A DNA stretch of 64,000 nt from Hirudinaria manillensis. Lineage: Eukaryota > Annelida > Clitellata > Hirudinida > Hirudinidae. The position numbers were made by a program, and so were the translations under genes. Below the pieces are notes generated by a model that was not told the DNA's origin, made no database searches, and saw only the letters and a list, made by a program, of their open reading frames with translations. Below, in pieces: positions 12,919 through 25,800 of this stretch; positions within the stretch are counted from its first letter, which is position 1, and every line of letters starts with the position of its first letter. The stretch lies in the NCBI GenBank assembly GCA_034509925.1, contig CM067528.1, forward strand, positions 13,516,501 through 13,580,500, read 5' to 3'.

Positions 12919-13195
12919 TCTCGCATGGTCTGATGGTTAAGACTCCGCCTCTCGAGACTGCAGCACGGCTTCGAATACCGTTGCGGGATCCGTCCATATG
13001 CCGTCTTAATCATCTAGTCATGTAATTGTCTGTTAACAGACAACCGACCAACCATCCCCAGTTGCCATTAAAACCGCAGGCTTTACAGGTTCTTGCATTG
13101 TGGCAATAATGACAACAATTCTCACGTGTAGCCTTAGGCACCCTTCGCAACCCTGAGCGCTGGCGGCGTTACACAAATGGCGATCGATTAAGAAA
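12919..13195 (+). mobile_element. tRNA-derived SINE-like unit
   Basis: This GC-richer island stands out from its surroundings. It has a tRNA-like head with an A-box-like TGGTCTGATGG (12926-12936) and a B-box-like GGCTTCGAATA (about 12967-12977), roughly 40 bases apart as in an RNA polymerase III internal promoter. A non-tRNA body extends to about 13195. The head does not fold into a complete canonical tRNA by eye, so a SINE is preferred over a tRNA gene. Boundaries are approximate. Confidence 0.5.
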
Positions 13196-13789
13196 TGCCT
13201 TCACATCACGTTAGGACTCATAAGGTAATCGAAAGATAAAAATCCGTGAATTCACTTTTTCTTAATATTTTACCATCCTCATTTGGTACCCTCCTTTGGT
13301 ATCCTCCTTTGATATTGCAACAACTTATAAAAAGATTCATCCCAGAAGTGCTTACTCATATGATTGACAGTCTACCATTTTTAATATGCAACAGTTTCCA
13401 CACTCCACTGCTCCAACCATTCAGAACCGAAAGCATTATGTTATTTTTTTTTGTACGGATGCTTGTCCGATGTTAAATTTTTGGTAAATGTTTGGTCAAA
13501 GCACTTTTTGTCGAACTTTTTATTTTCATTTTTGTTTTGTGTAGAACTGTGGAGGACACGTTGAATGATAATGAAACAAACGTGTTTGTGTAGCGCCATA
13601 AGTAAATTTTTTGTGATGGTGCGAGTCAAGTTGCGAAGGCGACACGCATCGACTGTTTTTTAGGAACAGATTTTAGAACCAATTTGCACGTTTTAACAGC
13701 GTTTGGTTAAATTTTAAGTTTAAGTAATGTTACGAAGTATACGAGGTTATACTTATATAATGATTTAAATACTAAGCCATACTAAGAAC
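13196..13789. other. non-coding AT-rich stretch
   Basis: No supported gene. Short open frames on both strands lack motifs or splice context. It may be an intron of the unrecognised minus-strand gene if 13790-13970 is one of its exons. Confidence 0.35.
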
Positions 13790-13970
13790 CAGACAATAAC
13801 ATTGCATCGAAGATGTATCTATCCCGAAGGTTATTCCAAAGAAAATTCGATTGATTTGCATTTTCATTAATCACTTCAATCTTTAATTGATTGATGTAAT
13901 TGATGACTTGAATCTTTGCAAGTCTTTGCTCTTCCTCCAATTTAAGTTTTAAAATTGCTTTCGTCAAAAC
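13790..13970 (-). CDS. candidate coiled-coil exon, function unknown
   Basis: A minus-strand open segment flanked by an acceptor (ACCAG) and a GT donor; phase 0 in, phase 1 out. It encodes about 60 residues of charged, coiled-coil-like sequence (KLKLEEEQRLAKIQVINYIN) followed by FLWNNLRDRYIFDAMLLSG. It may be an upstream exon of the unrecognised gene at 11719-12424, but the linking exons could not be joined in phase. Confidence 0.35.
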
Positions 13971-14525
13971 CTGGTATCTCGCAGTAAACCCGACTTTAAA
14001 CCTTACTTATTTAAGCTGGATTATTATTTTTTAACCACTTAAAGCTGGTTGTCGAGTGTTAAATCATACAATTTGTCAACATAAAAAGTTAAAGCATTGC
14101 TCATAAGCTAAAACTAATTGCGTAAGTTTTTGAAGCGAGAAAACAAATTCTACCAGCTGCTAATGGAGCTTCTACGAGAGAAACCAGCAATATTCATTTT
14201 AAAAATCATTTAGCCGAGGAATTGTTTCAAAAAGACACCTACAAATCATAGAATTTAAGATGCAGGGTTTGAAAAATTATGATCGCTCAACGTAAATGAT
14301 AAAACTGGCCACGAACAAATGTTAAAACCTTTATTAAGAAAGTTAAAGTGTGAAAGAGCTGATTCAAATCTTTTTTTAAAGTTATTGCCTCTTAACCATT
14401 GCGACAAAATGAACAAAGAACTATTTATGAGACCTACGTTGTCAAACATAAAACTAATTGAACAAGTTATCATCCTTGCCATTCTATATCATGAAACGGT
14501 GTAAACAAAAACCTAGTTTTTGAAT

Positions 14526-17500
14526 TTAAAAGTCGGTCCATGTATAGACTCGTTTCGGCCCTTCGTGATGTATATCTCTAGCTGGAATTAGAGCAATGGA
14601 GGCCTCGCTTATTGGAGGCACCTGTGGGTTTGATGTTTCCTCCTGGTAAGGATTCAATTGTATTGCTTCACAGCTTGCTTTATTCATACCAGATGACCTT
14701 CGAAGCTTGAAGATCCTTCTTAAAATTAAGCGTGGAAAAGACCGACGGTGAGAGACCTGGTCCTGTTTCTTGTCCGAGTTGCTGAAGAAACAGTACAAAG
14801 TGAGACCAAATCCAAGGAAAACAAGGATGAAGACCATGATGATTGCTCCGCAGAGGAAATATGAGGAATCAAATCTGTGTCTGTCTTTACCGGAATCTAT
14901 TAATAGTCTCGAAGGTTTTGACGACACTGATAAAAATTGGGAACGAGTGTAGATTTTAAAATCCCGATTTGTCATATTTATTTCGTTTAAGTTGAATTAT
15001 GATTTGCTTCGCTTAATTAGAATCTGCAAGAAAGTCTTAATCGTCCAATTTGATACGATAACTTCCCTCTTTGCAGTCTCACTTAACGGTGCTTTCCGAG
15101 CGTAAGACTAAATATTGATGAATGGCGTAAATAGGAAAGGTTGAAAACTATGCAAACAATCGAGGAGGTGCTATTACTGCTATATGATTATAATAATAAA
15201 GAAATTATAATTATATTTATAATCACAGTATCATAATAAAGAAATTATCATTATACATCAGCAATCACTTAAAATTTTTTAATATTAATTACGAAATTGT
15301 CAATGTAATGCTAAATATTAACTATTTTCATTTAATTTCATTTACGGGGAGTTGATATTAGTAATTTACCTGTGGCAAAAGAATCGGCGATTGAAAATTG
15401 ATATGGCGAAATCGGCCACTCGTGATTTGAGAGTTTCTGTGTAGCATTTTTAGCGATTTTGTGCGATATTGAGATCTGATTTTTATGCTTTCTCTGGGGC
15501 ATCTCTAACCTAATAGGATCCTTTTTGGTGGGTGTTGTCGGTTGAACTTCATAATAATGGTTGTTCTCTCCAGCCATCAGAGTAAATGTTTCAGAAGAAG
15601 GTTTGCTTTTAAGGTTTGGCGGATAGACATTAAAGTTGGTTAGATGTCTCTCTTCTAGATTTGTAAGATCCCCTTGAGAATATGAGGACGGTAATTTTCT
15701 GTTTAAAAATAGGACAAATTCATCGTTATCTTCATTTGACAACGAGTCCTTCACTTCCAGCAAACTGCTTTGAAATGTTCTTTGCTTGAAGGTGTGCGTG
15801 GCAGATGTGCTCGTGTCGAATCTGTTGGAATCTGCATTTTTTTGAGCAAAGTTCCAAATGTTCTCATCTCTAAGACTCACAACCATCCTTCCTTTCAGGT
15901 GCGTGGGAGCGTAACACCTGAATGAATGGATTAGAAATGTCTGCTGCGTGTGCATGTTTTTTTTTTGGAGTAAAGCGAAGGTTTTCCAATGCATTTCCTA
16001 TAGAATCGCCTGTTGGCATAATGTTTTGACCGAGAATAAATGACTCCCAGCCTAGTCATTACAAAGACGCAGACAAATTGAAAGCGATACGTGAGTCGTC
16101 GTGGAATAGCAATCGATTTTCTATTGTTTTGCGGCACTATTAGCAACTGAAAATGAGCGAATCAGATGGGAATAACGAACGATTTAGTTTACTAATTTCG
16201 ACGCAACCGTTTCTAAATAGTAGATAACAGTTAGAAAATGGAAATCCATACATCCATAAATTATGCCATTAATTCATCAACATCCAATAACGGATTAACT
16301 GAACGTTTCTCACCTATTTGCCTCGGCAATTCTCGAATCAATCACTCCACTTGTGAATGCTTCCCTCAACCACAAAATCGATTCGTCACAGAACCATCTG
16401 CTACTAGTCAGTTGGAAAAATTCCAAATTTGGAAAAAAGTTTGGAAAATCTGGCCTTAAAGTTGTTAGTTGGGAGTTGGTTAGGCTGAGTTTCTTTAGAG
16501 AACTAAGCTGTTTGATATGGTGTTCCGAATTCACGATTGTCTGCAAAAATAATAAAAATAAATCAACAATTTCCTAAAGCTCAACTAATCTTAGTCGATA
16601 TAAGAACAAAGGAATCACTTATTACATAGCAAAGAATTGATTCACTAGGTACGTTAGTTCTTGTTTGCTTTTTTTAAATTAAGTGTATTATTACCCGAAC
16701 TAAAGATGGACTTTCATCAATAGTGAGGCTTGTTAGATTCCCCATATCTTCAAAACAATCACTGCTTACCACAACTACTGGACTCTGAATATGAGATAAA
16801 AATAGTTTCGACAGTTGGAATAAACCTCTGAATCCTCCCGGATCCACTGACAGGAGAGGATTTCCTGAGAGGACGAGAACTTTTAATTTTCCATTCATTT
16901 CAAAAGTACCAGAACTAATTTTTGATATTTTGTTATCGCTCAAATCGAGGTGGACGAGTTCCTTCAGCTTGGAGAAAAAACCGTTCTCGAGTTCTCCGAT
17001 GAGGTTGCCACTGAGCATGAGGAAGGCGAGTTTGGAATTCGGAGGAATGTCGTTGGAATCGAGGTGATGGATTTTATTTGATTCAAGGGACATGCTTTCC
17101 AGACTGTCGGGAAATTTATGAGGCACCTTGGCAAGAAGGTTGTAGTTGAGCCAGAGTTGTTGAAGGTAAACCATTTTGCTGAAGCTCCCTTCCTCTACGT
17201 CTAATAGTAATAAGAATTATCATCTAAGGATTTCGATTAAAATGACAGGTCGCTTGAAATTAATCATAAATTTGTGGGACTTCTAAAGATTCAAATTTCA
17301 TTTTTTTTTTATACTTTCTCACCAGCTATTGCGTTATCGTCCAGTATCAAAATGCTGATGTAAGGACAGTCTTGAAAAGATGTTTTCTCTAATATTGTCA
17401 AATTATTTTTTCCCAGTTGAAGATATTTGATGGAGTTGGGTAGGCCTCTAGGTACTTGTCGAAGCTTGCAGAACGAAAAATCGACGTTTGATAGAAAATA

Positions 17501-19848
17501 AGAATTGAATTGCAATCGTAGTTCCAAAATTGGATTTTCTTTCAGGAACTGAAATTAATTAATTCATTTGAGAGATATATTTTGTTTTTTTAATAATTTA
17601 ACAGTAAATTTAAAACTTTAACCAAGAACATTAGTTTTTCAAGCGTTTTGAAGGATTTTCTATCTATTCGGAAAATGTTATTGCAGGCGAGATTGAGATA
17701 AGTTAGATTGGTGAGGTCTTTGAAAGTCGTTTGAGTAAGTGAGGAGATTTTGTTGTGTTGCAGATCGAGTCTGAAATAAATCTTTATGCCGTCATTTATA
17801 AAATCCATGTATTCTTAAACTTAACATACGGTCACGAAAGGCGTGAGTAAAATTAAATTACTTTACAAAGTAATTTTATTAATTTTAAACAAGCATTATT
17901 ATGAGTAAAGTTATCAAGCTAATAATAAAATAATTTAATTTAATTTCTTAAAATTTCTTTTGATAAAAATTCATCACGTTCAGAAATACCACTTTTTGCT
18001 AAGGCTAACATTAAGTGAAAATATAAAAAGATCTCTTCCACCAGAAAAATTGCATCGAGTTGCAGAACTCATTTAAATTTCTTACACAAGGATAATTTTT
18101 CATATTAATTTGCTGGAGCTGAAAAATTGGCGTTAATGGAACTCGAGTAGACGCTAATGCGACCATAAATTAGTCCACGCTTCCTTGAGGGGAGCTTCGC
18201 GGTTGACATTCGAATCACGCCATTTTGCTGTCGTGTTTTAGATTTGGTGGTACCGGGCTTTGAATGATTAATTTAAAAGTTTATTAGTTCAACCTGGAAA
18301 GATCTCTCAAGCCCTGAAAAACGCCATCGATGAACTTCAGGTTATTGTGTGAAATGTCGATACTTTTCAGATAGCGGCAGGAATGGAACGCATTTTCTCC
18401 GAGTTCCGTCAAGTTGTTCCAACTCAAATCCAGACTTTGCAGCGACGATGTCGGAGCAAAGGCCCCGTCAACAATCTGCAAAAATATGCAAAACATTTTG
18501 CTGAGATTCGTAAATAATCTTTAGACTGAAAATGCAAAGAAGCATTTTAATTGAATCCTTTGTCATCCGCCATTGTAATGCTGCTCCGCGTGTCATTTAG
18601 AACGAATGGAGTGCTTGTCTCAGGAAGACAAGATTATGCAAATCTGTCGCCTGTCTTCCGCTACTCTCGTGCCAACCTCTGATGACCTACGAACATAAAC
18701 TTACGAGAAACTTTGAAAAGTTCTGTTATTTATCTTGAACACTTTTACTTTTCTTATTAAATTTTTCAAACTTTCCGAGAATCGATCGATGCCGGGTATC
18801 ACCATGTAATTAGTTTGCTCGATTTGGCCCTTCTACATTCCTTTAATCTTCCAAAACCAGAAGATCCTCGCACTTATTAAGAAGAGAATTAGCACAGCAT
18901 TTGCGTGACACGTAGTGATCTAACAAGTTAGAATTTTGTTTGCATGTGGATTTTGTGGTAAATAAATACACTATTAAAGGTTTCCTGAATTGTTATCTGT
19001 TGCTTTAAACACACAAACAATTTCTAATGACAATTAACCGTCATTTAGCAACATTTTTTCAGGCATGCCAGCAACACTCGGATGTGGTACATGCTCTTCT
19101 CAGCTCAACTCATCGACAATATAACTCTTTTATTGCTTTGCTCGTGCAATGAATTGGCCAACACTTCTCTAGTCTCGTATTTAAAACTTCACGATGTTTT
19201 CATTAAGTATTCACCACAACGAGCGTCGACAAAAATTTGATTTTCAGTTTCATTATCGAACGCAATGCTTGCTAAACCAATATTTTGAACAAATAGCATC
19301 AATATTTCTGTTTGTGCAGAACAAATACACGGGTGTCCAATAATTTTTATACAATTATTACCGTAACTTAATTGAGTGTCGATAACAAATCCAGAGACCA
19401 CAAATAATTGAGAATTTCCGCTTCATCAACCATATTTCAAAGTTAATCTCGCCTAAGATTGCTTTAGTAATTCTAATTATTTAAATCGGAAAAATCAGCC
19501 AAATATCAATTTATAAACGAATTTATTTTAATTAAAAGGAGGTTGAAACATAGAAAATCCAACCTTTTCAATTTCGTTGTCGCTGAGGTTAAGTTTGATG
19601 ACCTCTTGCAGTCCCGCCCTCTCAAGGTTCGTTGAGGTCACCAGACTGATCTGATTGCCACTTAAGTCTACTACCTTGGCACCTCTTGCCAGGTTCCTTG
19701 GTAATTCTGTCCACCCACGTTGTTTGCAAACAACGTGACGCTTACTTTCAAAGCAGGAACAGCCACTTGGACAGGTTACGAATGGAAAACCCGAATGTCC
19801 CAAGTGGAGCAGTGCGATGAACACTGTCGACACACGAAATTGAATCAT
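14526..19848 (-). CDS. type I transmembrane leucine-rich-repeat protein
   Basis: Eight exons (19564-19848, 18294-18475, 17623-17770, 17323-17548, 16695-17200, 16314-16540, 15370-15917, 14526-14926) encode 840 residues with every junction in phase. Signal peptide about 1-24; LRRNT cap with Cys26, 30, 32 and 41 (CPSGCSCFESKRHVVC); about 15 LRRs (for example LKVLVLSGNPLLSVDPGGF); an LRRCT-like cap starting WFCDESILWL and closing with Cys in EANRCYAP. A polar, Ser/Thr-rich stalk of about 180 residues follows, then a transmembrane helix about 730-755 (AIIMVFILVFLGFGLTLYCF) and an 85-residue cytoplasmic tail. The tail has a basic juxtamembrane patch, no TIR or kinase domain, and ends TWTDF, which fits a class I PDZ ligand. 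It is therefore not a Toll receptor. A cell-surface recognition or adhesion role is inferred; the ligand is unknown. A minus-strand AATAAA lies at 14330-14335. Confidence 0.88.
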
Positions 19849-22800
19849 GATCGTTTTGAAGATGATTACGTGGCTTGCTTTTAAAGGCTGTTCGTGATCT
19901 GGGCCTGGAGAGTTTCACATGCGGAATTTTTCGAGATGGAAGAGAAACAACAACACCTCCAGCGACGAAACTGCGGGTGTCCAGTCGACCAGGCTTTTAG
20001 TCAAATTTTTAAAAAATTTTCTTGAATAAAATAGACAAATTTATTCGATGTTTTCGATGTCTTTATCAGAATATATCAGTCAGTTCAAAAACTGGATTAG
20101 AAATTTAATGCGAATTATCTGTCTTGAACTATCGAACTCGAATATTGATGATATTTTAGAATATATTAGGATTCATAATAAATTACAAATCAGTTGAATT
20201 TCCGTGCTCCAACTTTCAACTCAGTTGCGAGACTCCTAGTGACGCATTATCGAAAGATTCACGTTCTTTGTGGGACTTTATAGTATTGGGTCCCGCGCAA
20301 CGGAATAAAACGGCATTCAACAAATGCATTCTACTGCGGTGATATCGAATAAATATTTTAAAAGCTCGTTCATCGCACCCAAAGAAGCACATCCCAAGCT
20401 TTTATTGACTGATGTCTCTCCAATTCCTCATGACAACTGCTCCTCCTAAAATTGAATAAGAACTTCGCGCCTGTTGGAATTGATTGATGGTTGCACATTC
20501 CAGATAAAAAAGGTTTTCTGAGCAAATAAGATTTTAGTAAAATGTCTACATCGTCACCGATGAAATTAAGACAAGAATGGTCGTTTCGTTTGCAAGATAT
20601 TTTTAAAATATTAAATTTGCCTTGCGTGGCTGCAATAGGCTATTAGTACTCGTCATATTAATAAATTGCTTCTTGAGATAATATAATCGTCGTACAAATG
20701 AATTGAAAAGAATAAGAAAGATAAAGGCCTATAATTATCAAGATTAGAGATTCCATCACACCGTTCTTCACCAAATATAGTCGACCTATTCGATTCGTGA
20801 CAGACTCCTCCTGCTGAAAACGTCTAAGGAAAATAAGCATTGACTAGGGCTTATTTACTGAAATTTATCAGCCACTCGAGCATTTGTTTGGATCGAATCT
20901 TTAAAATGCTTTTGAAAGTTATTTGTATTTATATCTTATTTCTATTGATATCCTATTGCGCGACTTAAAGAGAGGTCAGTAGGAAAAAACTGCTGCATAC
21001 ATTAAAATGGGACACGAAACATTTTAAAAGATTTGATTTTGTAGCACGAGTTTCGACAACTAATTGGCCACAGAAAAACGAATTTAAAGTTACGCAAATT
21101 TCCACCAAATAAGCAAAGTGCACTTTTTCTACACGATGTACGTGTTAGTAGTAGTAATAGTTATCTTTAGTATAAATTTGGATATAATAGACATCAAATT
21201 ATGGCATTTAACCTTTGTAATTATTCTTTATTGATTGGAGACATTGATCTGTGAAACAAAATATTGATTGATTTGATTTATTAATTGATAATTAGTTGAA
21301 CACATGCGTTTAAAAATCTTATTTCCAAATACTACGCATGGTATAAAATTTTTTTTACTTGCAAACAAATATTGTAGAAATGGCTAGTTTAAAACATTCA
21401 TTTAACACCTAATAATACCTGGTAATTCGATCAATGGGTGTCAAAAGTAGAAAAAGACACATAAATTGGATTTGCTTCCAGATTATTTGTTTGGTTATTG
21501 TCTGAAATACATTTTTGGCACAGAAGTTGCGTACGTTTATAATAATAAATCTTTGCGAACATTTATAATATTAAATCATTTGCAACTAGAAAATACGATT
21601 CACAACAGTCGTATAAAATCGTTTTCATGAGGACGAAAACAGAAATGTTGTCGAGTCAACTTTATTGGATTGCATTAAACATTTTAGATTTTAAATCCAA
21701 AAAACCTTTCTTGCTAAAATTGTTCTCAAAAGAAAAACAAGGTTGCATGATTCACTCTCGCCATTAATGTTCAAATTGAAATTACATTTCTTATGAAAGT
21801 CTCAATTCAAATTAAGAATGTAGATATAAAAATTCATATGAATTTAACCTATCGTTGTTTAGGACCTCCTTTAAGTTCAAAGTGATTACTGGAGGTGGAT
21901 TGGGGATTTATGGAATGTTCATAAAATTTATTAATTGGCAACGATGACTAGTTATTCGTAATATAAAATAAACTTTGTAAAATGTTTTAGGCCCCTTAAA
22001 CCCTTTAATTCATGAATTTTGATTTCATAATCGATTGAATGTTATCACTAATTAGTACATCAATGTAACCGATTTAATCCAATTCAATAAACTATTTAGA
22101 GACCATGGCACTGCCTCCATGCTCCTTCAGTTCAATGATATGAGGAGAAGTCGTGAAAGAGTAATTAGTTCAATCGAAATATGAGGGTCGTTAATGGTGA
22201 AGGCCCCTTTATGACCTTGCACCCAAGCGTAGCATAAGATTCCACCCCACCGTTATCGGCTGATTAAACATTTAAATTGGATCACGTTCCTCACATACGC
22301 TTCTCAGCAACTTAAATAATCCTGCCATTCAAATTTCTTCTGAGTTTAACTGACAAACTCTGAAAATACTTTTAGCTTGAATTTGAAATTTATTTTTCAT
22401 GGACTACACGACACGAAAGTAACAGAGTTTAACAGTAATTCGATTGTAATCTCAAAATTGTCTTAGTAAAATTGTTAATATATTTTGTCTTGTAAATTTT
22501 GTGAAAATGGCTTTAAACAAATGATAAATTATAATATTACAATGTTATAAAGCCGCCATAATATCCCATAAAGCACAAAACGTAAGAAAATAATTTCTGA
22601 TAACTTCTTAGGAAGAAATGATCGAGTATATCTTTTTTAATCAATTATAACAATGTTATTAACAAATTGGTCACATACTCTTATATCACTGTTAGTCATT
22701 AAGCTGATCATTATTTGGTAGCCTGAAAATCCGACGTGGAGCTCGCTAGAATTCTCGGAGTTCCCAGTTTTTAAAAATTTCAGTACTGTGAATTCTAGTA

Positions 22801-25800
22801 ATAATCCTGATATTTTCGGGAATGAACCACTTGTTTGTTTTATCTCTTGGAATTCCTTGTAAGTGGGTCAAAGTGTTTTTAAAAAAATTACTCATTAAAT
22901 CTTTGTTATTATAAGAAAATAATGAAAGTGATTGATATTTTAATGGCCTGAATCGAATGAATTGATCGTGGAGACATCGTGGCATAAACGAGGGGTGGTT
23001 TTGGTAATCCTCACCCCCTCAAAATAAAAACACCCAAAATAATTCAAAATTAAAATAAAACATAAAACATAATTGATGCTTCAATAGTTGATTTTAGTGC
23101 TGATATGTTAATTAAAGTTTTGTTTTAATAATTCAAGGTTCTCCTCAAATACATATATGGAAAAAAATATCAACATATATATATATAGTATAGATTTAGT
23201 CCGCTACTTCCAGTGACGCACTGAGGTCTGGACCGATGCTTCATTCCGACCCCTTGACCTTGGGGAAAATTTTAAATTTATTTTAAAATAATAAAATTAT
23301 AAGAATATAATGAAACAATACAAAATAAATTTACGAAGACCGATAATGCGCAGAACATAAATTTTCGCTTTTTTTTTAGGATTTGTCTTTTAACTCTTTG
23401 ATGGCTTATTTGAATTTATATATTATTTTTATAATACGTCTTTTTAGCAATCAGAACCATAAGTTTTCAATTTTCAACGGGGTTCAGGTCTGAGGTCAAT
23501 GAAGAACTTCATCTCTTGGAACAAGATTTGTCAACGCCTTGACATGCATGGCGAGTCACACCGGAAAACGACGGAATCATTTCTGAGTAATTACATAGCG
23601 AAAGCAGTTAATGATCAATAATTTTATTTTCTGATGATTTTATTATAAAATTTCCTGCTTTCCTTCTCAGAAAACAAGTTCTATAATCCTATAATCAAAT
23701 AATCCTAATAGGGTAAAGAAGACAAAATTGTCACTGAGTTACCTCAAAATGTCATGAGAAAAAGCTTTCTGGAGTCCTCTAACATCTTCCAGGATGTTCA
23801 TCAGATACAAAACGGATTCCCAGATTTTATTTCCAAATTCATCATCTCCCTATCCGTTGGATCTTCTTGCTCTGTTAGAAATAATTTATACTAATTTTCA
23901 ACAGATTTCAAGCAGAAAAATCTTCGTTTTTAACGGCCGAACTTTTATTTTAACACAAAAAATATTTTTACAAAAAAAAAATCTCCTATATCTCTAAAAA
24001 ATATATATGTTTCCTGTTAAACCAATACCTTGTATGTGTGGTTTTAATGTAACATTCAAATATGCCGTTCTTTAAAAACATGTACTAAAATTATTTAATG
24101 ATATTATTCAACTCATTGTTAATTATTTTCTTGTGTTATTGTTTGATGGTAAAATTATAATGATGACAAAATGGTTCATATATTGGCTTGCGAGAAAAAT
24201 CATTTGATAAAAAGTCTTCAAACATCAAAACCATTCGAAAAAATTCTGCTTGAGTCCAACATCATGAATTAAGGAGCGTTGGTTAACTGAAGTCACGCAT
24301 TCATCCCCGTTGGAAAACTTGTTGATTTTCAAAAAGTCGAATTAAATTTCTATGTGACAAAAATAGCGGCTATTTTATACGAATAGAGAAGCCAAGCGCG
24401 TGGAATCGGTGGAATTCAGAGCAAAAGGTTTGTTTATCGTCATCGAGTGAAGCACTTTAATCACAAAATTTTGCAGAGAAACTTTAAACTTTCACCGAGA
24501 AAATTAACTACAGTTTCTATCGGCCCTTCGTAAATAAAATCGTTTCCTCTGAAATGCCCTGATATGAATCTAAATGCTCGTTCTAAAAATATCCACTCAC
24601 CGTCTTTAAAATAAATTTTGAATTTTAATCGTTCAAATGTGAGCCCGATCAAGCAAAATGTAATTTAGAGAAGTTCGTATAGCTATAATTTTTTAAATTT
24701 TTAAAAGCAACTCAGAAAAAGTGACGGTATTGGTGATGGTAATCGTGACAATGAACAACATCCAATGAAAAATTCATGCCATAATCTTGGATTTTTCTGT
24801 AGCAAAATTAGCCATGTATTTAAAATTATTTCAATATGTATTTGAGCAGAGTTTTTAGTATTTTAGTATTTATTTAGTATTTTGTCAACGATTGATTTAA
24901 GGTCATTGGTCTCCTCTGCTATTTCTTTTGCGTCAGGAGGAAAATGTCGTAATTTACAACAAGGAGTCAGTTCAGTAGTTGTTTTGATGCATATTGATGA
25001 GCTTCCAAGCGGAACACCCGGAATAAACCCTAGCTACTGGTAAGGGTTGAAGTTTTGTTATAGATTTTTTTAGATGTTATTTTTATTATTCAGACTAGTC
25101 TAGTTTACTAATCAATAGTAATGTTATTATTAGTGCTGACAGATGGAAAGTTTGTTGGTGCGCTGACTGATTAGAAATACATCTTAGGCACAATGTCATC
25201 AAAAAATTGCCGATACCCAAAGCAGATTTGGACTGTAAATGTTCTTAGTCGAAATTTTAGAAATATTTGATGGTGTTTTAATAATCTTGGCCCGTGATTT
25301 CAGTCAAGCTTTAACAAGTATTTATTAAGGATATATGCAAATGGATTCAATTCTCGCTTCAAAATGTCCATTTTGGAACTGGAAGCAGGCAAATCTGATC
25401 AAATGTCAAGTAAAGCATCCAAGCAAATTAAAGGATAAAGTATTTCCCGACATCCAATATTTAATATACAAGATCCACTGTAAAAGCTATCTGACTCTGT
25501 ACTACTTCAATTGGCTGATATAAAGCGCTTTTGGTTACCAAAAATGACACAAAGGTGTCAACCGAATTAATTTGAACGTTTTAAACTTCACATTCTACCA
25601 TAAATCCTTTGATGAGAAAGATGAACTCAATTGTACTGAATTTTTAAATTCTCAAGAGTTGACTGGAATGCCTTACCACACCGATAATGTACAATATGTA
25701 TTCAAAGGTTCTGGATAACCCTGGTTAATGTGCTTAGGTCAATTTACATTTAAACTTTCATTTATGGTCAACTAGATTTTGCAAAACCTCTCCTCCAAAA

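Noticed and set aside
12926..12990. A functional tRNA gene
   Set aside because: A- and B-box-like motifs are present, but the complete cloverleaf and acceptor stem do not form by eye; a SINE head fits better.
14255..14482. 75-codon minus-strand open frame after the LRR gene
   Set aside because: It lies in the probable 3' untranslated region (AATAAA at 14330-14335) and has no domain or splice support.
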